The notes under the pieces are model-generated. The model did not search any database, was not told the origin of the DNA, and saw only the letters and a program-made list of their open reading frames with translations. From assembly GCA_044356745.1 (NCBI GenBank), contig JBIKVP010000044.1, positions 1 to 16,479 of the forward strand: a DNA stretch of 16,479 nt, in the 5' to 3' direction. The stretch is from JBIKVP01 sp044356745. GTDB taxonomy: Bacteria; Pseudomonadota; Alphaproteobacteria; Rhizobiales; Beijerinckiaceae. Position numbers and translations under genes: made by a program. The number at the start of each line of letters is the position of its first letter. Within the stretch, counting starts at the first letter, position 1. Positions 6,561 to 15,053 of the stretch are shown here, piece after piece.

Positions 6561-7994
6561 ATGTCTCCATCATCTGTTGCTGTGCGTGCTGATGCCGCTC
6601 AAGACTACATCGTCAAAGATATTTCTCTTGCAGAATTTGGCCGCAAAGAAATTTCTCTGGCAGAAACTGAAATGCCCGGTCTCATGGCTGTGCGTGAAGA
6701 GTTCGCAAAAGCGCAGCCATTGAAGGGCGCAAAAATTGCTGGCTCTCTTCATATGACAATTCAAACAGCCGTACTCATTGAAACGCTTAGCGCGCTGGGC
6801 GCTGATATTCGTTGGGTGTCATGTAATATTTATTCAACACAAGACCACGCAGCGGCAGCGATTGCAGCACGTGGCATTCCCGTTTTTGCCTATAAAGGCG
6901 AAACGCTTACTGAATATTGGGATTACACAGCCAAACTCTTTGATTGGCATGATGGCACAATGCCGAACATGATTTTGGATGATGGCGGGGATGCCACAAT
7001 GTTCGTGCATTTGGGTCTACGCGCTGAAAAAGGTGATTCAGCATTTCTTGATCAGGCAACAACAGAAGAAGAAGAAATTTTCTTCGCACTTCTCAAGAAA
7101 AAACTCAGCGAAAAACCAAAAGGCTGGTTTGCGCAACTTGCAGCGAGCATTAAAGGCGTGTCCGAAGAGACAACGACAGGCGTTCATCGTCTTTATGTCA
7201 TGGAAAAAGAAGGCAAACTGTTATTTCCTGCCATCAACGTCAATGATGCTGTGACAAAATCAAAATTCGATAATCTTTACGGCTGCCGTGAATCGCTCGT
7301 TGATGCGATCCGTCGCGGAACAGATGTGATGATGGCGGGCAAAGTGGCTTTCGTGGCTGGTTTTGGCGATGTGGGCAAGGGGTCAGCAGCGAGTTTGCGT
7401 CAAGCGGGTTGCCGTGTGATTGTGTCTGAAGTTGATCCAATCTGTGCACTTCAAGCAGCAATGGAAGGTTATGAAGTCACAACGCTTGAAGAAGCAGCAC
7501 CGCGTGCGGATATTTTTGTGACAGCAACCGGTAACAAAGACGTGATTACCGTTGATCACATGCGTGCGATGAAAGATCGCGCGATTGTGTGCAATATTGG
7601 CCACTTCGATAATGAAATTCAGGTCGCAGGTCTTAAAAACTTCAAATGGAACAACGTCAAGCCGCAGGTTGATGAAATCGAATTTCCATCTGGAAAGCGC
7701 GTGATTTTGCTCTCGGAAGGACGTCTTGTAAACCTCGGTAACGCGATGGGGCATCCATCTTTCGTCATGTCAGCGTCATTCACCAATCAAACGTTGGCGC
7801 AAATTGAGCTTTGGGCAAATCATGCCAAGTATGAACGCAAAGTATATACTTTGCCTAAGCATCTTGATGAGAAAGTGGCACGTCTTCATTTAGAAAAAAT
7901 TGGCGTAAAACTTACAACATTGCGTCCGGATCAGGCTGAATATATTGGCGTCACCCCGCAAGGCCCGTTCAAACCAGATCACTACCGCTATTAA
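6561..7994 (+). CDS. ahcY: S-adenosyl-L-homocysteine hydrolase
   Basis: A 477-residue NAD-dependent enzyme that splits SAH into adenosine and homocysteine and so relieves product inhibition of methyltransferases. It shows DYIVKDISLAEFGRKEI near the N-terminus, GSLHMTIQTAVLIETL, DDGGDATMFVHLG, PAINVNDAVTKSKFDNLYG, the NAD-binding GFGDVGKG at residues 267-274 and the C-terminal signature FKPDHYRY. The roughly 40-residue insert after the substrate domain (TEEEEIFFALLKKKL and on) marks the long bacterial/plant type. I place the start at ATG 6561, nine bases after AAAAGGA (6545-6551); an in-frame TTG at 6495 falls inside the preceding hairpin and upstream of the -10 box, so it is unlikely. It stands as its own transcription unit. 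Confidence 0.97.
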   Translation: MSPSSVAVRADAAQDYIVKDISLAEFGRKEISLAETEMPGLMAVREEFAKAQPLKGAKIAGSLHMTIQTAVLIETLSALGADIRWVSCNIYSTQDHAAAAIAARGIPVFAYKGETLTEYWDYTAKLFDWHDGTMPNMILDDGGDATMFVHLGLRAEKGDSAFLDQATTEEEEIFFALLKKKLSEKPKGWFAQLAASIKGVSEETTTGVHRLYVMEKEGKLLFPAINVNDAVTKSKFDNLYGCRESLVDAIRRGTDVMMAGKVAFVAGFGDVGKGSAASLRQAGCRVIVSEVDPICALQAAMEGYEVTTLEEAAPRADIFVTATGNKDVITVDHMRAMKDRAIVCNIGHFDNEIQVAGLKNFKWNNVKPQVDEIEFPSGKRVILLSEGRLVNLGNAMGHPSFVMSASFTNQTLAQIELWANHAKYERKVYTLPKHLDEKVARLHLEKIGVKLTTLRPDQAEYIGVTPQGPFKPDHYRY

Positions 7995-8210
7995 TTTTTA
8001 AAAAACTTATCCCCGTTGTTTTTGACGGCGCTATCATGAGCCTGCTGAGTGATAAAACATCATGGAGCAGGCTCTTTGACATCGTAAATTGAACATTCTG
8101 ATGCAACAAACATTTTGCGTTTGATAACGCACAAATGCTGCACAGCACTTGCGGTTCATGGATCGGCGCTGCTAAACAGCCTGTTCTTAATCTGATCAAA
8201 TGAGCACATT
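7995..8210. other. Intergenic region ahcY-purH with several small hairpins
   Basis: This 216-bp gap has no convincing ORF. It holds a terminator-like stem (8038-8074), a -35-like TTGACA (8076-8081) with TCTGAT at 15-bp spacing, a perfect 6-bp stem with tetraloop TGAT (TGCGTT/AACGCA, 8116-8131, extendable by ATTT/AAAT to 8112-8136), a TGCTG/CAGCA stem (8136-8147) and GCTG/CAGC (8168-8180). I find no match to the ZTP (pfl) riboswitch core sequences that sometimes precede purH. The stems may be a structured leader of purH or a small RNA; neither is shown. Confidence 0.5.
8038..8077 (+). terminator. Probable terminator of ahcY
   Basis: The perfect 9-bp arms GAGCCTGCT (8038-8046) and AGCAGGCTC (8066-8074) enclose an inner TGAT/ATCA stem (8050-8053 with 8059-8062) around AAAAC. 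Only three T follow before GACA, so termination strength is uncertain. Confidence 0.6.
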
Positions 8211-9800
8211 ATGTCATCTGTTAAAACCATTACCCGTGCCCTATTATCTGTATCCGACAAGACAGGCCTTATCCCTTTCGCTCAAGCGCTTCATGAGCAT
8301 GGTGTTGAGCTCGTCTCGACAGGAGGGACATGCCAAGCGCTCAAAAATGCGGGCATTCCGGTGCGTGATGTGAGTGAACTAACGCACTTTCCCGAGATGA
8401 TGGATGGACGTGTAAAAACACTTCATCCCAAAGTGCATGGCGGATTGTTGGCCATTCGCGATGATCAAGCGCATCAACAGGCGATGAAGGCGCATGAGAT
8501 TGTTCCCATTGACCTGCTTGTGGTCAATCTTTATCCCTTCGAAGCAACGATTGCCGCAGGTAAACCTTATGAAGCGTGCATCGAAAATATTGATATTGGT
8601 GGCCCCGCCATGATCAGGGCTGCGGCTAAAAATCATGATGATGTCGTGGTCGTTGTTGATGTCAATGATTACCAGATGTTGCTCGAAGGCTTCAGCGACG
8701 GCCAAGCGCATACCACGCTTGATCAACGTCAACGCTTTGCCCATAAAGCGTATGCACGCACAGCCAGTTATGATGCAGCGATTTCAAATTGGTTTGCTGA
8801 CCAGCTCGCGGTTGCAACCCCCACCTATCGTGCCGTCGGTGGTGTATTAGCGGAAGAGATGCGCTATGGGGAAAATCCGCATCAAAAAGCGGGATTTTAT
8901 CACACCGCTGAAAAACGCATTGGGGTTGCGACCGCGCGTCAAGTGCAGGGCAAACAGCTCTCCTATAACAACATCAATGACACGGATGCAGCCTTTGAGC
9001 TGGTCGCAGAGTTTGACCCGTCACGTCATGCTGCTGTTGCCATCATCAAACATGCTAATCCATGCGGTGTCGCGCAAGCGGACACATTGATGGAGGCCTA
9101 TGCCTTGGCTCTTCAGTGTGATCCTGTTTCAGCGTTTGGCGGTATTATCGCAGTCAATCAAACGCTTGATGAAGACGCTGCACGTCTCATGGTCGAAATT
9201 TTCACGGAGGTAATCATCGCCCCTGATGCGACCCCTGAAGCGCAAGCACTCATTGGTGCAAAAAAGAACTTGCGCCTTCTTTTAACGGGTGGCTTACCTG
9301 ACCCACGCCAAGCTGGCCTGATGCTGAAAACCGTTGCAGGCGGTTTTCTAGCGCAAAACCGTGATAATGCTGTTGTTGATGATATGACACTCAAAGTTGT
9401 CACGCAGCGTGCCCCCACGATACAAGAACTCGACGATTTAAAGTTTGCATTTCGTGTCGCCAAACATGTGAAATCAAACGCGATTGTATACGCAAAAAAT
9501 GGGGCAACCGTTGGTATTGGCGCAGGGCAAATGAGCCGCGTGGATTCATCGCGTATCGCCGCATGGAAGGCGCAGGAAGCAGCAAGTGTTGCAGGTGCAA
9601 CAGAAACATTCGCAAAAGGCGCAGTGGTGGCTTCTGACGCATTCTTTCCATTTGCGGATGGTTTACTGGCCGCAGCGGCAGCGGGAGCAACAGCCGTCAT
9701 TCAGCCAGGCGGCTCCATGCGCGATGACGAGGTGATTAAAGCGGCTGATGAGGCTGGTCTTGCGATGGTTTTTACGGGGCATCGCCATTTTAGGCACTAA
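8211..9800 (+). CDS. purH: Bifunctional AICAR formyltransferase / IMP cyclohydrolase
   Basis: A 529-residue cytoplasmic enzyme that performs the last two steps of IMP synthesis. The N-terminal MGS-like cyclohydrolase domain (about 1-150) has LLSVSDKTGL, ELVSTGGT, MMDGRVKTLHPKVHGG and NLYPFEATIA. The transformylase part has EEMRYGENPHQKAGFY, the catalytic Lys280-His281 pair in IIKHANPCGVA, FGGIIAVNQTLDEDAA, and the C-terminal DAFFPFADGL and QPGGSMRDDEVIKAADE. Length agrees with the family. The ATG at 8211 has only a weak ATGAG ribosome site. The solute-binding protein gene starts 3 nt after the stop, so the two may share a transcript although their functions are unrelated. Confidence 0.97.
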   Translation: MSSVKTITRALLSVSDKTGLIPFAQALHEHGVELVSTGGTCQALKNAGIPVRDVSELTHFPEMMDGRVKTLHPKVHGGLLAIRDDQAHQQAMKAHEIVPIDLLVVNLYPFEATIAAGKPYEACIENIDIGGPAMIRAAAKNHDDVVVVVDVNDYQMLLEGFSDGQAHTTLDQRQRFAHKAYARTASYDAAISNWFADQLAVATPTYRAVGGVLAEEMRYGENPHQKAGFYHTAEKRIGVATARQVQGKQLSYNNINDTDAAFELVAEFDPSRHAAVAIIKHANPCGVAQADTLMEAYALALQCDPVSAFGGIIAVNQTLDEDAARLMVEIFTEVIIAPDATPEAQALIGAKKNLRLLLTGGLPDPRQAGLMLKTVAGGFLAQNRDNAVVDDMTLKVVTQRAPTIQELDDLKFAFRVAKHVKSNAIVYAKNGATVGIGAGQMSRVDSSRIAAWKAQEAASVAGATETFAKGAVVASDAFFPFADGLLAAAAAGATAVIQPGGSMRDDEVIKAADEAGLAMVFTGHRHFRH

Positions 9801-9803
9801 AAA

Positions 9804-10589
9804 ATGACACGACAATACAGCATAATCTTCTTACTGATGTGCGTGCTGTTATTGGCACAAAAGGTTTATGCAGAGCCTATACCAAACCCTCACGTGCTAC
9901 GTATTGGTGTTGAAAGCGCCAATCCCCCATTCAATTCACTGGATCGCAAAGGGGGAATAAAAGGATTTGAGCCTGATTTCGCGCTCGAATTATGCCGTCG
10001 CCTCACCATAACGTGTGTCTTTGAGCGTCTCACGTGGGATCGGCTTATACCAGCACTTGAGATGCGCCGCGTGGATATGTTGATCAATGCGCTTCCTATT
10101 CCTGATGAGCTGCCAGAAGGCATTGCTTATTCAACGCCCTATTATCGCACCCCCGCCGCGTTCATGATCGAGAAAAAGGGATTGCCCTTTGATCCTGTGC
10201 ACGAGATGTTTAAAAACAAAACCATTGGCACGCTTGAAAAAGAGACATTTCAAGAATACCTCAAAGCCACTTTTCCTCAAGCTCAGGTGCAAATTTATGC
10301 AACGATAGAGGAAGCTTATCTTGATGCACTTAGCGAACGTATTGATATAATTTTTGCCGATCGTTTATCGCTGCAAGCTTTCGTGCGCACCACACTGGGT
10401 GCTTGTTGCCAAGTCATTGGAAAAGATCATGCGGATCCTGCGTTTTTTGGTAAAGGCTTTGGCATCGCCCTGCGCAGCAGCGATAATACACTCAAACAAC
10501 GCGTGGATGACGCAATCATGGCGATGAAACGCGATGGCACACTTGAGCGCCTTGCCAAGCCTTATTTTACGTATGCTGTTCATGAATAA
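9804..10589 (+). CDS. Periplasmic solute-binding protein, family 3 (amino-acid type)
   Basis: A 261-residue secreted protein. Residues 1-23 form a signal peptide (hydrophobic IIFLLMCVLLLA, cleavage after VYA). The mature part has the SBP_bac_3 pattern: LRIGVESANPPFNSLD, GFEPDFALELCRRL, a YSTPYY hinge region and FFGKGFGIALR. Proteins of this family deliver polar amino acids to ABC importers, but no permease or ATPase gene is nearby. In amino-acid binders of this fold an Arg of the S(I/L)TxxR segment holds the ligand carboxylate; here that segment reads LPIPDEL and the position is Leu103, while the Asp that binds the amino group appears kept (Asp186 in FAD). The ligand may therefore not be an ordinary alpha-amino acid. 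It starts 3 nt after purH, and its end overlaps the MATE gene convergently. Confidence 0.85.
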   Translation: MTRQYSIIFLLMCVLLLAQKVYAEPIPNPHVLRIGVESANPPFNSLDRKGGIKGFEPDFALELCRRLTITCVFERLTWDRLIPALEMRRVDMLINALPIPDELPEGIAYSTPYYRTPAAFMIEKKGLPFDPVHEMFKNKTIGTLEKETFQEYLKATFPQAQVQIYATIEEAYLDALSERIDIIFADRLSLQAFVRTTLGACCQVIGKDHADPAFFGKGFGIALRSSDNTLKQRVDDAIMAMKRDGTLERLAKPYFTYAVHE

Positions 10590-11976
10590 GCGTTTTACGC
10601 TCCAGCACATGAATGAGGCGATACGAGACAAGAAATGCGCTGATGCCAAAGAGTGCCGCGCCTAATGTGATCCCTAAATAAACCCCTTGTGCCCCCATAA
10701 GCCAAGCGCCGAAAATCGCAAAAGGTATCGTGCCAAACGTGGCACGCCCCCAGTTAAAAGCGGTTGCCTGAAACGGAAAACCGAGATTGTTAAAACACGC
10801 ATTCGCCGTAAACAGCAAACCAAGCGTGAGCCACATAAAGCCGCTGATCCAGCAAAAAAAGATGATGAGTTCTGCGGTTAATCCCTGTGCTTGAAAGCCG
10901 TCACTGATCACATTGCGACTTAAAATCAGCACAACCCATGTGATACCCACATAAATACAGCTTATGAAAGCACTATCTTTCATAATCTGACGCATCCGAT
11001 CAAAGCGTTTTGCACCAAAGTTCTGGCTCAATATAGGCCCTACAGCACCAGAGAGCGCAAATAAGCCACCAAAGGCCACCACCACAAGACGATCAATCAC
11101 AGCGCTTGCGGCAACCGCCTGATCACCAAAGCGTGCTAGCGTCGAAGCAATAAACACATTTGCAATCGGCGTTGCCAAATTAGTCAAAATGGCAGGGCCA
11201 GCGATTGCGCTCATGCGCATCATATCCACCCGCACACGCGATATAACAGGCCACCGGATAAGATCATGAACATGTTTGACGCCATAAAAGCCAACAAGCG
11301 CAAAACTCAACCGCGATATCACCACGACAATCGCAGCACCCTCAACACCCATATTGAGACCAAAAATAAAAATCGGATCAAGGATTGCCGTAACAATACC
11401 CCCTAGTAGCGTGACCCACATCGCCCGTTTAGCATCACCCACCGCCCGTAAAATACCAGAAAAACCCATCCCCAATGCCATCAACACATTAGAGGGCAGC
11501 GTGATATATAAAAACACTTTGGCAACATCAAACGCCTGACCTTTCGCGCCAATCAAGGCAAGGAGCAAAGGCGTTGTTATAAGCAAAATGAGCGCTACAA
11601 TCGCGCTGATCATAACCATGAGAAACATGCCTGACGATCCTAAACACACCGCTTCATCACGCAAGCGCGCACCCATCATACGCCCGACAAGAGCGCTCAC
11701 GCCGATCATCAAACCAATATTGATGGATGTCGCAAAAAATAAAATGACCGTCGCATAGCCCACACCAGCGGTAAGAGCGCTTTGACCAAGGCGTGAAATA
11801 TAAAAGAGTGATAAAAAGTCGACAAAGAAAATCGCCATTAAGCCAATAGACCCTGTCGCCGCCATAACAAGCACGTGGCGCATGATGGAGCCTGTAATAA
11901 AAACAGGATCAGTTCCAATTTTTGATGGCGCAGCGTTTGGGGCAGATTTAAAATCTGCCGATTGTCCCTCGCTCAT
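10567..11976 (-). CDS. MATE-family multidrug/metabolite exporter
   Basis: A 469-residue inner-membrane protein with about 12 hydrophobic segments, starting with TGSIMRHVLVMAATGSIGLMAIFFVDFLSLFYISRLG, typical of the first MATE helix. Such proteins export cationic drugs or metabolites in exchange for Na+ or H+. The start is ATG 11976, which overlaps the TGA of the antiporter gene (ATGA) and follows AGGGG; GTG 11982 is an in-frame alternative two codons upstream. Before the conserved domain there is an extension of about 25 residues containing SADFKSAPN, encoded by a perfect palindrome (11941-11959). The 3' end overlaps the solute-binding gene by 23 bp in convergent orientation. The substrate cannot be predicted. 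Confidence 0.9.
   Translation of the reverse strand: MSEGQSADFKSAPNAAPSKIGTDPVFITGSIMRHVLVMAATGSIGLMAIFFVDFLSLFYISRLGQSALTAGVGYATVILFFATSINIGLMIGVSALVGRMMGARLRDEAVCLGSSGMFLMVMISAIVALILLITTPLLLALIGAKGQAFDVAKVFLYITLPSNVLMALGMGFSGILRAVGDAKRAMWVTLLGGIVTAILDPIFIFGLNMGVEGAAIVVVISRLSFALVGFYGVKHVHDLIRWPVISRVRVDMMRMSAIAGPAILTNLATPIANVFIASTLARFGDQAVAASAVIDRLVVVAFGGLFALSGAVGPILSQNFGAKRFDRMRQIMKDSAFISCIYVGITWVVLILSRNVISDGFQAQGLTAELIIFFCWISGFMWLTLGLLFTANACFNNLGFPFQATAFNWGRATFGTIPFAIFGAWLMGAQGVYLGITLGAALFGISAFLVSYRLIHVLERKTLIHEQHT
11941..11959. repeat. 19-bp perfect palindrome resembling a tRNA-Leu(TAA) anticodon arm
   Basis: GGCAGATTTAAAATCTGCC has 9-bp arms around a single A. The core GATTTAAAATC equals the anticodon stem-loop of bacterial tRNA-Leu(TAA). 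The adjoining D- and T-arms are not recognisable, so this is not a tRNA gene. It lies in frame in the MATE N-terminal extension (peptide ADFKSA). Confidence 0.65.
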
Positions 11977-13832
11977 CGCCACCCCTGCTCGCTTAAAATC
12001 ACGCGTGTTTCTTCTGTTAAAGCTTTTGACTTCTTCTTTGGTTCCGACAGTGGCTCAGGAATAACAGACGCACGCCCATGCAAAAGATCAATGCCGCCCA
12101 GCAAGCCTTCTGCCTGTTGCATGACAAGCCGTGCAATATCGCGCTTGCGTACATCACTGACTTTATCGCGCGCTTCTTCCTCACTTAAACCAATGCCCTG
12201 AAGTGTGAGCTGCCCGAACATGAGCGCTGACTCAAACATCTCGCGCACCTGCACATCAACATGACGATCCATGAGCTCTAACGCATGAACCCGATCATAC
12301 GCGCGGACATGTGTGCGTGCTTGTGGAAACTCATGATGGATGAGTTCGACCATGCGCGTGGCCGCCTCTTTATCATCAATGCAAATGCAGATGAGCTTAG
12401 CGCGTTCTGCCCCTGCGGCTCTCAGCACATCAAGCCGCGCCCCATCGCCATAATACACTTTAAAGCCAAAACGTGACGCACCGCGAATACGCTCAACGTT
12501 TTTATCAATTACCGTGACATCAAGCCCTTGCGCAAGCAGCACCTGATTGACAACCTGCCCAAAGCGACCAAATCCGATTACAAGTACGGAGCCAGACACA
12601 CCTTCAAAATCATCATAAGCCTCGTTATTATTCTCTGAAGCTGCTTGTCGGCGTGCCGCACAAAACGCATCAAGCAAACGCGCCACTAAAGGCCCCATGA
12701 GCATGGTGAGCGCTGCCAATGCCGTGTAAAGCTGCCCTTGCGATGAACTAACAAGGCCAAGGGTGGCGGCAAGGGGGACAATCACAAAGGCGAATTCACC
12801 CGCTGGGGAAAGCAAAGCTGCACTGCGAAACGCTTGCCCCCATGGTGCACCAAACCAGCGGCACAAAAGTGCCGCAATCAAAATTTTGATGATAATCAGC
12901 GTGGGGGCAGCCAGAGCCAAAAACAGGCGATTGTCCCACACAATCGTGAGATCAAGGGACATACCCACGCTCATGAAAAACAATCCGAGCAAAATGCCGC
13001 GAAACGGCTCAATATCAGCTTCAAGCTGGTGGCGAAAATTGGATTCAGCGAGCATCACACCGGCAAGAAAAGCGCCCATTGCCATTGATAAGCCGGTTTT
13101 TTCCATCAAAAGCGCACTACCAAAAACGACGAGTAATGCCGCAGCCGTCATGACCTCGCGTGCCCCTGTCGCGGCAAGAATTTGGAAAAGCGGGTTCAAA
13201 CCATAGCGCCCGATAAGAATAATCACGCCCACCGCACCAACCGCAAGTGCAACTTTAAGAAGTGTCTCCGCTGAAAAAAAGACCTGTCCATCACCCGCCA
13301 CAGTGCTTGCAAGCAAGGGTGCTAACGCAAGTAAGGGCACAATCGACATATCTTGAAACAACAACACAGAAAAAGTTTGCTCACCATAAGGCGTTTGGCG
13401 ATCACCACGCTCTTCAAGCAATGACAAAGCCACAGCAGTGGCAGAAAGGGCTAACGCCATCCCCACCAAAAAAGCTCCACGCATAGTCTCGCCAAGCATC
13501 ATGCCAATGCTGACAAATGCAAAACCTGTAAGTATGAGTTGAAGAGCACCTAAGCCAAAAATGGCACGTCGCATCTCCCACAAACGCGACATTTTAAGTT
13601 CGATACCAATGATAAACAGCAGCAAAATAACGCCAAATTCAGCAATACCGCGCACGAGCTCAGGCTCTGTAACAATCGCAACCGCTGAAGGCCCCATAAC
13701 AATACCAGCGAGCAAATAGCCAATCACAGCGCCAAGTTTCAAGCGCTTGGCGAGCGGCACAGCAAGCACAGCTGCCGCACAAAACGTCAGGATTGGAGGG
13801 ATAATACTGGCATGGGACGCCGCTTCACTCAT
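11973..13832 (-). CDS. CPA2-family K+/H+ antiporter with TrkA-N domain (Kef-like)
   Basis: A 619-residue membrane protein. Residues 1 to about 385 form the Na+/H+-exchanger domain with many hydrophobic helices (AVIGYLLAGIVMGPSAVAIV, ELGVILLLF-like FGVILLLFIIGIELKMSRLWEM, LAGVMLAESNFRHQLE). A cytoplasmic TrkA-N/RCK nucleotide-binding domain follows from about 415 with GFGRFGQ at 420-426 and YGDGARLDVLRAAGA. KefB/KefC-type systems expel K+ in exchange for H+ during electrophile stress; gating by glutathione adducts is known for the Escherichia coli proteins but cannot be read off here. The start ATG 13832 lies 13 bp after the upstream gene, and the stop overlaps the MATE start by 4 nt, so these genes form one operon. 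Confidence 0.92.
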   Translation of the reverse strand: MSEAASHASIIPPILTFCAAAVLAVPLAKRLKLGAVIGYLLAGIVMGPSAVAIVTEPELVRGIAEFGVILLLFIIGIELKMSRLWEMRRAIFGLGALQLILTGFAFVSIGMMLGETMRGAFLVGMALALSATAVALSLLEERGDRQTPYGEQTFSVLLFQDMSIVPLLALAPLLASTVAGDGQVFFSAETLLKVALAVGAVGVIILIGRYGLNPLFQILAATGAREVMTAAALLVVFGSALLMEKTGLSMAMGAFLAGVMLAESNFRHQLEADIEPFRGILLGLFFMSVGMSLDLTIVWDNRLFLALAAPTLIIIKILIAALLCRWFGAPWGQAFRSAALLSPAGEFAFVIVPLAATLGLVSSSQGQLYTALAALTMLMGPLVARLLDAFCAARRQAASENNNEAYDDFEGVSGSVLVIGFGRFGQVVNQVLLAQGLDVTVIDKNVERIRGASRFGFKVYYGDGARLDVLRAAGAERAKLICICIDDKEAATRMVELIHHEFPQARTHVRAYDRVHALELMDRHVDVQVREMFESALMFGQLTLQGIGLSEEEARDKVSDVRKRDIARLVMQQAEGLLGGIDLLHGRASVIPEPLSEPKKKSKALTEETRVILSEQGWR

Positions 13833-13845
13833 TGCTTAAAGATCA

Positions 13846-14859
13846 TCAGGAGGGCTGGCTTGTGGTTTCAAACTGCCCTGTTTTGCGGAAGCGCCACAGA
13901 TAACTGGGTACAACGGCCTCGAAAGCAGTGGGGGTGATACCAAGCCCGATCAGAGTGCGTCCCTCATCCATCGCGGATTGCGACACCACGTTATCACTTT
14001 GTAAAAGCGTGACCTGATCACGGGTAATCATCAGATCATCGGGCAACAACCCGAGCGTGATTTTATCCATGATTTCCATCATCCCCGCCTGAAGACGTGC
14101 CAATGGCCAAGGAAGAGGTGCAATAAGGCGCTTGCGCCCCGTGTAATCGCAAATATATTGAACAATCTCACGCAATGTTTTTGCTTCAGGCCCACCAAGC
14201 TCATAAATTTGTGTTTGTGCTTGCGTTTGTGCCTGAACCGATCCTTCAACACCGCGCGCAACAACCTCAGCAACGTCCCCCACGAATACAGGCTGCAAAC
14301 GTGTTGTGCCGCCACCAGGAAGAGGCAGAACAGGCATCATGCGGGCAAGTGCCGCGAAACGATTAAAGAATTGATCTTCAGGGCCAAAAACAACAGACGG
14401 GCGAAGGATTGTCGCGCTCGGAAACGCTTGTCTTACACTGTCCTCGCCTTGTGCCTTGGTGCGCGCATAAAGGGAAGCCGAATCGCGATCCGCGCCAATC
14501 GCAGAGACATGGACAAGACGCGAAACGCCAAGCTGCGTCGCTACCTCGGCCACCGTTTGTGCGCCTTGCGCCTGAACCGTCTCAAATGTTTGGCGACCTG
14601 TGGGCGCGAGAATGCCAACAAGATTGACCACCGCAACTGAACCTTCCATCGCATTTTTAAGCGACTCAGGATAGCGCACATTGGCCTGCACAGCATGAAT
14701 CTGGCCGACATTGCCAAGGGGTTGCAAATGAAACGCGAGATCAGGGCGACGCACCGCAACCTTCACGCGAAAACCACGTTGAGCCAGAGCACGCACCACA
14801 TGGCGCCCGACAAATCCAGAGCCACCAACGACCGTAACAATATCTGAAGTCATCACCAT
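13846..14859 (-). CDS. NDUFA9-like NAD(P)-binding protein, complex I-associated family
   Basis: A 337-residue atypical short-chain dehydrogenase. The Rossmann motif GGSGFVG lies at residues 12-18, NLVGIL near 80, HVSAIGAD near 120 and Tyr131-x3-Lys135 in SLYARTKAQGE. ILRPSVVFGPEDQFFNRFA and LPGGGTTRLQPVFVGDVAE are typical of the alphaproteobacterial homologues of mitochondrial NDUFA9, an accessory subunit of respiratory complex I; a role in complex I or in quinone metabolism is inferred from the family. ATG 14859 is preferred because AAGGG lies 10 bases upstream; ATG 14853 is also in frame. A 12-bp unit repeated twice (about 14209-14235) gives QAQTQAQTQ at 209-217. First gene of the leftward operon. 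Confidence 0.88.
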   Translation of the reverse strand: MVMTSDIVTVVGGSGFVGRHVVRALAQRGFRVKVAVRRPDLAFHLQPLGNVGQIHAVQANVRYPESLKNAMEGSVAVVNLVGILAPTGRQTFETVQAQGAQTVAEVATQLGVSRLVHVSAIGADRDSASLYARTKAQGEDSVRQAFPSATILRPSVVFGPEDQFFNRFAALARMMPVLPLPGGGTTRLQPVFVGDVAEVVARGVEGSVQAQTQAQTQIYELGGPEAKTLREIVQYICDYTGRKRLIAPLPWPLARLQAGMMEIMDKITLGLLPDDLMITRDQVTLLQSDNVVSQSAMDEGRTLIGLGITPTAFEAVVPSYLWRFRKTGQFETTSQPS

Positions 14860-15053
14860 AATATGCTTGCCCTTTATACGTCTTTATCCTGTCACGTTTA
14901 ATCGTGTCTTTGGGGGCTATATCACGCTTTATGTCGCGCTTTTACCGCCCTATAATAAGCCTAGGGGGTAGCGCACCCTTTGCCAAGTGGCAAGAGGCAT
15001 ATGATCAGTGATAAGTGGGACAAGAGGGCAAAGATATCAGATATGATGCGTGA
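14860..15053. other. Intergenic region metY - NDUFA9-like gene
   Basis: This 194-bp region must hold the end of the metY transcript and the promoter of the leftward operon. A TATAAT box reads rightward at 14951-14956 and TATTAT on the opposite strand, neither with a convincing -35. On the - strand TATAAA occurs close to the NDUFA9-like start with TTAAAC 17 bp upstream, a weak candidate. A 14-bp palindrome TTGCCAAGTGGCAA lies at 14980-14993, beside a GGGT/ACCC stem (14966-14978). No ORF or RNA gene is evident. Confidence 0.4.

Noticed and set aside
7995..8210. ZTP (pfl) riboswitch before purH
   Set aside because: The conserved GGGUCGUGACUGGCG-like and CCGCCUGGGC blocks are absent.
11930..11990. 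A tRNA-Leu gene or pseudogene on the + strand
   Set aside because: Only the anticodon arm is recognisable; the D-arm spacing is wrong and no T-arm or acceptor stem can be formed.
12763..13206. Open frame on the + strand opposite the Kef-like gene
   Set aside because: It lies wholly within a clear antiporter gene on the other strand, is rich in Arg/Lys/Ser/Ala without recognisable motifs, and is a shadow frame.
14976..14996. Sigma-54 promoter (GG-N10-GC) on the - strand before the NDUFA9-like operon
   Set aside because: GG and GC spacing fits, but the -12 side reads GCGC rather than TTGC, and nothing else supports it.
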